Shown: piece after piece, positions 16,085 to 23,847 of the stretch | Numbering within the stretch: position 1 is the stretch's first letter | Layout of the letters: every line of letters starts with the position of its first letter | Notes under the pieces: model-generated | Databases searched by the model: none | The model's input: only the letters and a program-made list of their open reading frames with translations | Told to the model about the DNA's origin: nothing | Made by a program: the position numbers and the translations under genes | Source: Parahaliea maris | GTDB taxonomy: Bacteria; Pseudomonadota; Gammaproteobacteria; Pseudomonadales; Halieaceae | NCBI RefSeq assembly: GCF_008064665.1 | Contig: NZ_VRZA01000003.1 | Coordinates: 186,001 to 250,000 of the forward strand | DNA: 64,000 nt | Reading direction: 5' to 3'

Positions 16085-16786
16085 ATGAAACTTGGAATTC
16101 TGAAAACCGATGCGGTGCGCCCGGAGTGGGTCCCGGACTTCGGGGAATATCCCGACATGTTTGTGGCCCTGCTGGGGCGGCTCGACCCCGAGATCGAATT
16201 TCGGGTGTGGGATGTGGAAGAAGGCGAGTACCCCGCCGACATCGACGAAGTCGACGCCTACCTCATTACCGGCAGCAAGAGCAGCGTCTACGACGACAAA
16301 CCCTGGATCGGGGTATTGATGGATTTCGTGCGCGAACTCGACAGGCGCGGCAAAAAAATTGTCGGCATCTGCTTTGGTCACCAGCTGGTCGCCCAGGCGC
16401 TGGGCGGTCGGGTAGAAAAGTCACCCAAGGGTTGGGGCGTTGGCCTGCACACCCACACCTTTACTTCCCAGCCCGACTGGCACGATAAAACGGAACCCGG
16501 CTTCGACATTCTGGTGAGCCACCAGGACCAGGTGGTCGAGAACGCCAGCGGTGCCACGGTCCTGGCCGGCTCCGAGTTCTGCGAGAACGCGGTATGCCAG
16601 GTGGGTGACCATATTCTGACATTCCAGGGCCACCCGGAATTTGTGCCGGGATACTCACGGGAGATCATGGAATACCGGCGCGAGCAGATTGGTGAACCCG
16701 TCTACAACTCAGGGGTGGCGTCCCTCGCGCGGGACCCCGAGAGCGAGCGGATCGGGCGCTGGATTCTCAACTTCCTGCGGGCCTGA
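16085..16786 (+). CDS. Class I glutamine amidotransferase-like protein
   Basis: A 233-residue stand-alone class I glutamine amidotransferase domain. The nucleophile elbow is GICFGHQ with Cys96; H183 and E185 in GHPEF complete the triad. ITGSKSSVYDD provides the oxyanion strand typical of GMP-synthase-like GATase proteins. No synthetase domain is attached, so it may be a gamma-glutamyl hydrolase-type enzyme or need a partner subunit. It is divergently transcribed from the PAP2 gene across 181 nt and converges on the STAS gene with a 1-nt gap. The substrate is unknown. Confidence 0.85.
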   Translation: MKLGILKTDAVRPEWVPDFGEYPDMFVALLGRLDPEIEFRVWDVEEGEYPADIDEVDAYLITGSKSSVYDDKPWIGVLMDFVRELDRRGKKIVGICFGHQLVAQALGGRVEKSPKGWGVGLHTHTFTSQPDWHDKTEPGFDILVSHQDQVVENASGATVLAGSEFCENAVCQVGDHILTFQGHPEFVPGYSREIMEYRREQIGEPVYNSGVASLARDPESERIGRWILNFLRA

Positions 16787-16787
16787 T

Positions 16788-17162
16788 TCAGCCCTCGAGG
16801 CTGCGGGCCTGCATGGCATCGAGGTAATCGTCGAGCTCCTGGTCGTTGGCGAACACCGCCATGTCCGGGAGCGCCTTGAGAATCTCGAAGACTTTCTCGA
16901 TGTGCGGTTTGCGATGGCTGGCAGCCAGACGCTGGTGGGCAGCGGTGGCCTGTTTGGCGGCCTTGAAGATTACCCGTAAACCCGCCGAACTGATGTAGTC
17001 CAGGTCGCGCATATCCAGTACGTTCACCTTCAGGCCTTTGGCCAGCACGCCCTCCAGTATCGTCTCGAACTCCGGCGCCGTGTCTGAATTCAGTGCGCCG
17101 ATCAGGTAGAGCCGGGCAACAGAGCGGTCGCCGTCGGTCTCCAGTTTGGTATCGAGCTTCAT
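16788..17162 (-). CDS. STAS-domain anti-anti-sigma factor
   Basis: A 124-residue single STAS domain. The hallmark LDMRDLDYISSAGLRVIFKA places the phosphorylatable serine at S58/S59. Such proteins bind their kinase or a downstream partner depending on serine phosphorylation. It lies 28 nt downstream of a protein containing both a PP2C-type phosphatase and a kinase-like ATPase, so the two form a partner-switching module resembling HsbR/HsbA of Pseudomonas or RsbU/W/V of Bacillus. The ATG at 17162 is preferred. No sigma or anti-sigma factor target is encoded nearby, so the output is unknown. Confidence 0.9.
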   Translation of the reverse strand: MKLDTKLETDGDRSVARLYLIGALNSDTAPEFETILEGVLAKGLKVNVLDMRDLDYISSAGLRVIFKAAKQATAAHQRLAASHRKPHIEKVFEILKALPDMAVFANDQELDDYLDAMQARSLEG

Positions 17163-17190
17163 CGCGGTTGCATCCTTTGCCGGTGATCCG

Positions 17191-19515
17191 TCAGCTTTCG
17201 CCGAGGTTGCGCCCCAACTCAAGGCAGTTGTCGCTCCCTTCCCGGCGGTAGCGTTGCCAGTCGGTCAACTGTTCGATCAAGTGTACCCCAAGGCCGCCGA
17301 TTTCGGCATGGGCGATATCCGCGCCCAGTTCTGCCCGATGAGCATCCTCCAGTGGATTGAAGGCAATGCCCTGGTCGCGCACGCAGAGGATGAGTTCGCT
17401 ATCGGTGGCCTGCAGGGAGACGCTGATCTGGTCTGCTTCCCCCAGCTGGCTGTACTTGAAGATATTGGTGACGACCTCTTCCAGCACCAGCAGTAATTCA
17501 TTGCGGACTCCGGCAGGAATGTCGGAGCCCAGCAGTGCGCCGAGCCAGGACAGGCTGGCATCGGTGACGTCCGGCGTCAGGTGGAAAAGGCGCTGGTGCT
17601 GACGGGCATTGCCGTGGCCGGGAATATCCAGCAGCAGAGCAGTAATGTCGTCGGATTGAGCGATAACTTCGGCAAACCCTGAAAGGGTTGCCAAGAGATC
17701 TTCCCCGGCCTGTTCCGGTGATTGCGAGACGCTACCCGCCAGCCACTGCGCCAGGCGCTCGTTGCCGAACATCTCGCCCGCCGGGTTGAAAGCCTCGTCG
17801 ATGCCGTCGGTATACATCAGCAGACGGTCGCCGCGCGCCAGCGGGAGGAGGTTGTCGGGAAATTGCTGGTTCTCCGCCAGCCCGGTAGCGGGCCCGCTGT
17901 GTTGCAGGAGCGTGGCGGGACAGCCCTTGTGTAGCCACAGCGGCGGGGTGTGACCGGCGCTGGCCCAGGTTAGCTCCAGGCTGTCGAGGTCGAGCACCGC
18001 CAGTAGCAGCGTGACGAACATGCAGTTGCCGTTGTTCTGCGCCAGTGCATTGTTGAGCTCGGCCAGTGTCTGTCCGGGGCTGTGTTTGCCGGGGTGGCGC
18101 AGGTGGCTGATGGCGCGGGCCATGAAAAGCGCGGCAGGGACTCCCTTGTCCGAGACGTCACCCACGGCCATATAGAGCCTGCGGCCCTCCAGGCCAAAGG
18201 TGAACAGGTCGCCGCCTACGGTGCGGGCCGGTTCCACGGATGCCCACAGCTCGAAGTCGGGGTGGCTCTCGCAGGCTTTGCCGCTCTGGGGCAGCATTGC
18301 CATCTGGATTTCGCGGGCGGCAGACAGCTCACCCTCCAGCCGGCTGCGGGAGGCAGTAGCCTGTTCCAGGTCGGCAATATGCTGCCTGAGTTCGTCCTTC
18401 ATATGGGCAAAGGACTGTACCAGGCGCGCCACCTCGTCTTTCCCGGGAACCTCGGGGAGGGACGCATCGAGCTGCCCGGCTCCCAGCTGATCGGCGGATG
18501 CGGCGAGGGCTGTCAGGGGCCGGGTAATCCGGCGTGTCACCAGGTTGACCACAATGATCATTGCCACCAGGCAGGCGAGCCCCAGGGCAAAAATTTTCAA
18601 TTCGTAGGCGCGCAGGTCCGCCAGCACTTCATGCTCCGAGTACACGGCTCCCACAATCCAGCCGCTGTGTCGCAGGCGGGTCATGCGGATAATGCAGTTC
18701 CCCTCTACCAGTTCACAGTCGGTAATGCGGGAGTTGTCCTGTCCCGGCTCGACCTCGGTCAGCAGTTGTTGCCAGAAGCCCCGCTGTTCCTCACTGGCCA
18801 GGAACTGCTGGTAGGGCACCATCTCCGCAGAGGTTCCGCGAGAGGAGAGTACCAGCCCCCCCGCACTGACCAGGAAACCGAAACCGTGGTCTCCGCGTTC
18901 CAGCCGGTTGATGTAGCGGTGCAACTCGTCGAGGGTAATGTCGGCAGTGACCACGGCGACCAGTTCCCTGTGGCTCTCGCCCTCGAACACCGGCACCGAG
19001 TAGGTGGTCATGTAGACCTCGGCGCCGCCGACGTCGAAATAGGGCTCGATCCAGCGGGGCTGGCCACTGCGGGCAGCGTCGGTGAACCAGGATCGCTCCC
19101 AGTAAGGCTCCGCGCCCAGGGTGAGATCGGAGTAGGCTATGGCATCGCCCTGCTGGTAAAAGTAGGGGGCGAATCCGCGCGGGCGAGCGGACTGTGCTGG
19201 AGCGAGGGCGACCGTGGAGCCGAATATGTCGGCGTGTTGGGCTACCGTTTCCTGCAGCAGTCGACTGATGGACTGTTCGTCACTGTGTTGCTGGGACAGG
19301 ATGCTGCCGAGGAAGCGGGTGTTCCCCTCCACGCCGGCGAGCAAACCCTCCAGGTCGCGCACCACGTCCACCACGGTTTTCTGCGACTCGACCCGCAGGC
19401 GCTCGAGGATCTCGGTGCGCGACAGGCGATAATCCACCAGCAGGGCGAAGGCAACCAGGGTGCCCGCAGATACGGTCAGGTACAGAATGAGGCGGGACGT
19501 AATGCTGGCTTTCAT
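17191..19515 (-). CDS. Membrane sensor PP2C (SpoIIE) phosphatase fused to an RsbW-type kinase domain
   Basis: A 774-residue sensor. TM1 covers about residues 7-27, followed by a roughly 300-residue periplasmic dCache-like region with WFTDAARSGQPRWIEPYFD, then TM2 near 330-352 and a HAMP domain (RRITRPLTALAASADQL). The SpoIIE phosphatase domain has GGDLF, VGDVSDKGVPAALFMA, YTDGIDEAF and SDDIT, the metal-binding aspartates. The C-terminal about 120 residues form a GHKL kinase with N-box EEVVTNIFKY, DQGIAFNP and GGLGVHLI. One polypeptide can therefore phosphorylate and dephosphorylate the downstream STAS protein in response to an extracellular ligand. The ATG at 19515 is chosen because the membrane anchor starts there. 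Confidence 0.92.
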   Translation of the reverse strand: MKASITSRLILYLTVSAGTLVAFALLVDYRLSRTEILERLRVESQKTVVDVVRDLEGLLAGVEGNTRFLGSILSQQHSDEQSISRLLQETVAQHADIFGSTVALAPAQSARPRGFAPYFYQQGDAIAYSDLTLGAEPYWERSWFTDAARSGQPRWIEPYFDVGGAEVYMTTYSVPVFEGESHRELVAVVTADITLDELHRYINRLERGDHGFGFLVSAGGLVLSSRGTSAEMVPYQQFLASEEQRGFWQQLLTEVEPGQDNSRITDCELVEGNCIIRMTRLRHSGWIVGAVYSEHEVLADLRAYELKIFALGLACLVAMIIVVNLVTRRITRPLTALAASADQLGAGQLDASLPEVPGKDEVARLVQSFAHMKDELRQHIADLEQATASRSRLEGELSAAREIQMAMLPQSGKACESHPDFELWASVEPARTVGGDLFTFGLEGRRLYMAVGDVSDKGVPAALFMARAISHLRHPGKHSPGQTLAELNNALAQNNGNCMFVTLLLAVLDLDSLELTWASAGHTPPLWLHKGCPATLLQHSGPATGLAENQQFPDNLLPLARGDRLLMYTDGIDEAFNPAGEMFGNERLAQWLAGSVSQSPEQAGEDLLATLSGFAEVIAQSDDITALLLDIPGHGNARQHQRLFHLTPDVTDASLSWLGALLGSDIPAGVRNELLLVLEEVVTNIFKYSQLGEADQISVSLQATDSELILCVRDQGIAFNPLEDAHRAELGADIAHAEIGGLGVHLIEQLTDWQRYRREGSDNCLELGRNLGES

Positions 19516-19540
19516 GTCCTCGCCCGAGTTAGCCCGTCGC

Positions 19541-19981
19541 CTACCAGGTTCCGGTATTTTCCATGGAGGCCCACGGCTCGGCCGGCGCCAGCTGGTCCCC
19601 TTCCTGCAGCAATTCAACCGAAATACCGTCGGGTGAGCGAATAAAGGCCATGTGGCCATCCCGCGGCGGGCGGTTGATGGTGACACCGGCATCCATCAGG
19701 CGCTGGCACAGCTCGTAGATGTTGTCGACGCGGTAGGCCAGGTGGCCGAAATTGCGGCCACCGGTGTACTCCTCCGGGTCCCAGTTGTAGGTGAGCTCTA
19801 CCAGCGGGGCTTTTTTCTCTCGCGCCCGTTCCGCGTCGGCGGGTGCCGCAAGGAAGACCAGGGTGAAACGGCCGCCCTCGTTGTCCCAGCGCTCGATCTC
19901 CACCAGGCCGAGCTGGTCGCAGTAAAACTCGAGGGAGGCGTCCAGGTCCTTTACACGGACCATGGTATGCAGATATCTCAT
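19541..19981 (-). CDS. gloA: VOC family lactoylglutathione lyase (glyoxalase I-like)
   Basis: A 146-residue vicinal oxygen chelate protein. Four metal ligands at the glyoxalase I positions are visible: H5 (LHTMVRV), E62 (VELTYNW), H80 (NFGHLAYRV) and E123 (GISVELLQ). The region GGRNFGHLAYRVDNIYE is close to GloA, which converts the methylglyoxal-glutathione hemithioacetal to S-lactoylglutathione. Length and motif order fit the single-domain bacterial enzyme. The ATG at 19981 starts the conserved MRYLHTMVRVKDLD sequence. It lies 25 nt downstream of nothing obviously related: the sensor gene begins 26 nt after its... stop on the same strand, which may allow read-through. Confidence 0.85.
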   Translation of the reverse strand: MRYLHTMVRVKDLDASLEFYCDQLGLVEIERWDNEGGRFTLVFLAAPADAERAREKKAPLVELTYNWDPEEYTGGRNFGHLAYRVDNIYELCQRLMDAGVTINRPPRDGHMAFIRSPDGISVELLQEGDQLAPAEPWASMENTGTW

Positions 19982-20044
19982 GGCATTGGCAATCCAGTGA
20001 CTCGCAGATGCGGCCATGGTAGAAGCCCGACCCGGTAGTGGCAA

Positions 20045-20074
20045 GGGGCGCCCGGCGTAGGGGCGCCCGGCGTA
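20045..20074. repeat. 15-bp tandem duplication downstream of the flavoprotein gene
   Basis: Two exact copies of GGGGCGCCCGGCGTA stand head to tail at 20045-20059 and 20060-20074. They lie between the glyoxalase-like gene and the 3' end of the flavoprotein gene on the minus strand, about 50 nt past the latter's stop. Confidence 0.85.
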
Positions 20075-20122
20075 GGTCGGGTGTTCTTGCCCGGGTGTGC
20101 TGGAGCGGGTCTGGAAAACGTT

Positions 20123-21622
20123 CTAGAACAGGGTCTGGAGCCGTTTCGCCGCCTGCAGCCCGGCGAGCCGGCCGGAGAACGTGGCGTCCCCGACTGACAT
20201 CCCGCTGGCATAGCCCTCGGCTCGGCGTACCACGCCGCAGGCTGTGCGGCCTGCGGCATACAGGCCGGGCACCACATCCCGCTGTTCGTTGACCACCTCC
20301 CCGGTGGGCAGGGTGTCGAGGCCGCCGAGGGTGAAGTGGGGCACGAAAGCGCCGCGACCGGGGGTGAGGTCCAGGGCGACCAGCGGAGGCTCCAGTGGCT
20401 GTAGCCAGGCCGGTGCCTTGTGGAACTGGCTGTCGTTGCCTGCGGCACAGTCCTCGTTATAGGTCGCCAGGGTGTAGGCCAGGGAGCCTTCACGCAATGC
20501 GAGCTCTTCCTCCAGTTCCGCGACGGTTTCGCCGGTGCCGGCCACCGGCGCGCCCAGGTAGCTGGCGGTTTCGTAGTCGGCATAGTGCTCTACATTGAGG
20601 ATCAGGTAGATCCGCTCGGAGGGCTGGCGCAACACGAAGTCGCCGAAGCGGCCGTGGTAGACATCCTCGTTGATGAAGCGCTGTCCCTTGTCGTTGATCG
20701 CAATGCCATAGGTCAGGCTGGCAGGGGGGTAGAAGGGCAGGGTGATAAAGCCCTCGTGCATGTTGATGGCGGCGCCGCCGACCGACAGGCCCATCTGGAT
20801 ACCGCTTCCCGTGTCCCCGGGGTTGCCGATGGGTTCGGTGCCGAGAGTCAGTTTGGGGGCGTGTCGGGCAACCATTTCCCGATTCATGACAAAACCGCCG
20901 GCGCAGAGAATGACGCCGCCGCGGGCGCGTACGTTCAGTTCCTGTTGGTTCTCCCGCACCACCAGGCCCACCACCTCGTCGTTGTCATCCACGATCAGGG
21001 TCAGGGCGCGCGTCTCGTAGTGGACCTGGATGCGGGCGCGCTGCTCCACGTTTTCGGTGACGATTTTCATGAACAGGGGGCCGCCGTTGTCCCCTTCGAC
21101 GTAAAGGTTGTGACCCCGGGGGCAGGGTTTGGCGATGCTGGAGAAGGGCCACGCCTTTTCGTTGCCGGTATAGAGCAGGCCGTCATCGGTGAGGCACATG
21201 ATGGCGCGCTCGTTGAGGAAGCTGTCCTTGAACGGGACGCCGAGGCCCACCAGCCAATTGAAATGTTCCACGCTGCGCTCGCAGTAGTTGCGGATCTTGG
21301 CCTCGTCCGCCTGGGGGCCGGCGCAGGCCATCATGAACTGGAACATGTCCTCGGTGCTGTCTTCGAATCCTGTGGCGCGCTGGACCCGGGTGCCGCCGCT
21401 GCCGCCCATATAGATTTCGGCGCTGGACAGGGCGGTGGAGCCGCCGCTGGCACTGGCCAGTTCGAAGATGTGAACCTCTGCGCCGGCGTCCGCTGCCTCA
21501 ATTGCCGCACAGCCGCCGGCGCCGCCAAAGCCGACCACGGCCACGTCGGTTTCCAGGTCCCAGTGTTCCACATCACGGGTGTGCCGGGGTTGGCTGGGGT
21601 TGGTTTTGCGCGTCGCGGCCAT
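20123..21622 (-). CDS. FAD-dependent oxidoreductase, fumarate reductase/ketosteroid dehydrogenase-like
   Basis: A 499-residue flavoprotein. The N-terminal dinucleotide-binding site is DVAVVGFGGAGGCAAIEAA near residues 26-44, followed by ELASASGGSTALSSAEIY, the flavin-contact loop of the FAD_binding_2 family (succinate dehydrogenase/fumarate reductase flavoproteins, urocanate reductase, 3-ketosteroid delta-1-dehydrogenase). The C terminus LYAAGRTACGVVRRAEGYASGMSVGDATFSGRLAG closes the FAD site. No signal peptide or haem domain is present. The ATG at 21622 has AGGA about 10 nt upstream. The substrate is not evident; an enone or steroid reductase/dehydrogenase is one possibility. A divergent gap of 205 nt separates it from rdgC. 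Confidence 0.82.
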   Translation of the reverse strand: MAATRKTNPSQPRHTRDVEHWDLETDVAVVGFGGAGGCAAIEAADAGAEVHIFELASASGGSTALSSAEIYMGGSGGTRVQRATGFEDSTEDMFQFMMACAGPQADEAKIRNYCERSVEHFNWLVGLGVPFKDSFLNERAIMCLTDDGLLYTGNEKAWPFSSIAKPCPRGHNLYVEGDNGGPLFMKIVTENVEQRARIQVHYETRALTLIVDDNDEVVGLVVRENQQELNVRARGGVILCAGGFVMNREMVARHAPKLTLGTEPIGNPGDTGSGIQMGLSVGGAAINMHEGFITLPFYPPASLTYGIAINDKGQRFINEDVYHGRFGDFVLRQPSERIYLILNVEHYADYETASYLGAPVAGTGETVAELEEELALREGSLAYTLATYNEDCAAGNDSQFHKAPAWLQPLEPPLVALDLTPGRGAFVPHFTLGGLDTLPTGEVVNEQRDVVPGLYAAGRTACGVVRRAEGYASGMSVGDATFSGRLAGLQAAKRLQTLF

Positions 21623-21792
21623 GGCGGTTTTCCTGTCATTGAGTTCAGGCCAGATTAAAACCAGCCCGTGCCGCGCTGACAACGGTCGCTGCGGTAGCCG
21701 GGGTCAACATGTTGTACGCGTATTGTCTTTTTGCGTTTGCGGTCGGTAGTGGTTTAACAGCACAACCCTGCCACAGGTCGTGGGAGCTGCGT

Positions 21793-21798
21793 TACAAT
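21793..21798 (+). promoter_or_regulatory. Candidate -10 box for rdgC
   Basis: TACAAT lies 30 nt before the rdgC start codon. No good -35 hexamer is seen at the expected distance, so the assignment is tentative. Confidence 0.3.
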
Positions 21799-21827
21799 CC
21801 CCGGCCTTTTGCACAAGTGAGTCTGCC

Positions 21828-22733
21828 ATGTGGTTCAAAAATCTCCGGGCCTACCGCCTGACCAGCCCCTTCGACCTGTCCGCCGAAAAACTCGAGGAGC
21901 AGCTGGCCCAGCGAGAATTTGAACGCTGCAGCCCGGGACAGCCCCTGGCCCTGGGCTGGGCACCGGCGCTGGGCGGCGAGACCACCGCCCTGGTGCACGC
22001 GGTCAACGGCCGTTTCCTGCTGCGCCTGAAACGGGAAGATAAAATCCTCCCTTCGAGCGTGGTCAAGGAAATGCTGGAGGAGAAGGTCGAGGCTATCGAG
22101 GCGGATCAGGCGCGCAAGGTCTATCGCAAGGAACGCCTTACGCTGAAGGACGAAATCGTGCAGGACTGCCTGCCGCGGGCCTTCAGCCGCCGCAGTGGGG
22201 TGTACGCCTATATCGATACCCGCAGCAACTGGGTCTTCGTGGACGCCGCCACCGCCACCCGTGCCGAGGAACTGCTCAACCTGCTGCGGGAGTGCATCGG
22301 TACCTTCCCGGTGGTGCTACCGCAGGTCAACAATGCCCCCACCGCCACCATGACCAGCTGGCTGGTGCACCAGAACCTGCCCGCGGATTTTGCCCTGGGC
22401 GAGGAGTGCGAACTGCGTGAAGCCGGTGACGAGGGCGGCGTAGTGCGCTGCCGCGGTGTCGACCTGCTGGGTGAAGAAGTCGAGACCCACCTCAACGCCG
22501 GCAAGCTGGTGGCGCGCCTGTCGCTCAACTGGGAGGAGCGGGTGTCGCTGGTGATGGCCGAGGACCTGTGCCTGCGCCGCCTGAAGTTTGCCGAGGAACT
22601 GATGAAGGAAAACGAGGACCTGCCGGAGGCCGACCAGGCCGCCAAACTCGATGCCGACTTTGCCCTGATGTCAGATGCGATCAGCAGCCTGCAGGAGCGA
22701 GTGATCGCCCTGTTTGGCGGCGAGGCCGAGTAG
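21828..22733 (+). CDS. rdgC: Recombination-associated protein RdgC
   Basis: A 301-residue RdgC, a ring-shaped DNA-binding protein that restrains RecA loading and is needed for growth in recombination-deficient backgrounds. The start MWFKNLRAYRLTSPFDLSAE is nearly invariant in the family. Further conserved blocks are FLLRLKREDKILPSSVVKEML, LTLKDEIVQDCLPRAFSRR and WVFVDAATATRAEELLNLLR. The length matches the E. coli protein. The ATG at 21828 is fixed by this N terminus; the frame is open 48 nt upstream. It ends convergently 29 nt from the RND adaptor gene. Confidence 0.97.
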   Translation: MWFKNLRAYRLTSPFDLSAEKLEEQLAQREFERCSPGQPLALGWAPALGGETTALVHAVNGRFLLRLKREDKILPSSVVKEMLEEKVEAIEADQARKVYRKERLTLKDEIVQDCLPRAFSRRSGVYAYIDTRSNWVFVDAATATRAEELLNLLRECIGTFPVVLPQVNNAPTATMTSWLVHQNLPADFALGEECELREAGDEGGVVRCRGVDLLGEEVETHLNAGKLVARLSLNWEERVSLVMAEDLCLRRLKFAEELMKENEDLPEADQAAKLDADFALMSDAISSLQERVIALFGGEAE

Positions 22734-22762
22734 AGCTGGCCAGGCGTAGCGGCAGGTTCCCC

Positions 22763-23830
22763 TCAGGGACCTGCCGCCAGGTGGTGCTGGATCACCCGCA
22801 CTGCCTGCCCTTCACGCAGGCGCTCGGCGCCCCGTACCACGACCGGGTCGCCCACCTGCAGTTCGCCGCTGACGGCGATGGAATTGCCGCGGCCCGCACC
22901 CGTTGTGACCGGTACCTTGTGCGCGGTGTTGTCGTCGCCGACGGTGTAGACAAACACTTCATTATCCCGCAACACCAGCGCATCCCGCGGCACCCGCAGC
23001 GCACTCTGGCGCGCTGACTCCGGTAGTTCAACCGTCACCGCCTCGCCGATCAGCCAGGGGCTCTCGTCCAGTGCCAGGCGCAACTCCATCATCCGTGAGC
23101 GGGCGTCCCCCACGGGTACCAGGCCGCGAATTCGGGCTTCGACCCGGCTGTCCGCCGCTTCCACCTGTACGCTCTCACCGGTTTGATTGTGGCGCGCCAC
23201 GCGCAGAGGTGCGTTGACGCTCACTTCCAGGGTATCGGTATCCACCAACCGCAGCAGGGGGGCGCCGGTTTGCAGGTATTCACCTTCGGCTGCACTGCGC
23301 GCAACCACCACACCGGAAAAGGGCGCCGGTACCCGGCTGCGTTCGAGGTTGTAGCGGCTGCGCTCCAGGGAAACCTCCGCGCTGGTGCGTTCCTGGCGTA
23401 GCATCTCCAGCCGGGACGCGACCTGGTCGAGTTCCGACTGGGCCATGTTGTTCTGTTTGGCCAGGCGCTCGAGGCGTTCAATCTGGCGCTGGTTATAGGC
23501 AATGTCGGCATCCAGGCGGGCTATCTCAGCGCGCTGGTCGCGGACTTCCAGTTGCAGCAGGTGCTCGTCGATCCTGGCGACCGGCTCCCCCTGTTCGATG
23601 CGGTCTCCCACCTGGGCAATCCAGGTGAGCCGTCCGGCCACCTCGGTGGAGAGGGCGGCGTCCCGGGTGGAAATCACCGTGCCCGGCAGGCGCACCACTG
23701 CCGCGGCTTCGCCTTCGGTGACACTCGACAGTTCCACCACCGCTTCCGGTGCCTGGGCAGCGGCGATGCTCGCGGTGCCGGCAACAGCGCAAAACAGCAG
23801 TGGGCTTACAAGGCGTTGTAATCGGTTCAT
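22763..23830 (-). CDS. RND efflux periplasmic adaptor (membrane fusion protein)
   Basis: A 355-residue HlyD/AcrA-family adaptor. The signal peptide is residues 1-25 (ending SIAAAQ). AALSTEVAGRLTWIAQVGDRIEQGEPVARID is the first half of the lipoyl-like barrel-sandwich, and residues about 90-165 form the alpha-hairpin that contacts the outer-membrane channel. VPAPFSGVVVARSAAEGEYLQTGAPLLRL is the second half. There is no lipobox. It lies 17 nt downstream of its permease, the reverse of the usual adaptor-first order. TolC at 4603 is a possible outer partner. The export substrate is unknown. Confidence 0.93.
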   Translation of the reverse strand: MNRLQRLVSPLLFCAVAGTASIAAAQAPEAVVELSSVTEGEAAAVVRLPGTVISTRDAALSTEVAGRLTWIAQVGDRIEQGEPVARIDEHLLQLEVRDQRAEIARLDADIAYNQRQIERLERLAKQNNMAQSELDQVASRLEMLRQERTSAEVSLERSRYNLERSRVPAPFSGVVVARSAAEGEYLQTGAPLLRLVDTDTLEVSVNAPLRVARHNQTGESVQVEAADSRVEARIRGLVPVGDARSRMMELRLALDESPWLIGEAVTVELPESARQSALRVPRDALVLRDNEVFVYTVGDDNTAHKVPVTTGAGRGNSIAVSGELQVGDPVVVRGAERLREGQAVRVIQHHLAAGP

Positions 23831-23847
23831 GGCGTATTCCTCAGAGC

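Noticed and set aside
20420..21658. Long plus-strand frame (412 codons) opposite the flavoprotein gene
   Set aside because: It shows no domain motif and lies fully over a gene with a complete FAD site.
22749..22777. GC-rich inverted repeat between rdgC and the RND adaptor
   Set aside because: The stem is good, but no T run follows on either strand and it overlaps the last codons of the adaptor; a terminator call is not supported.
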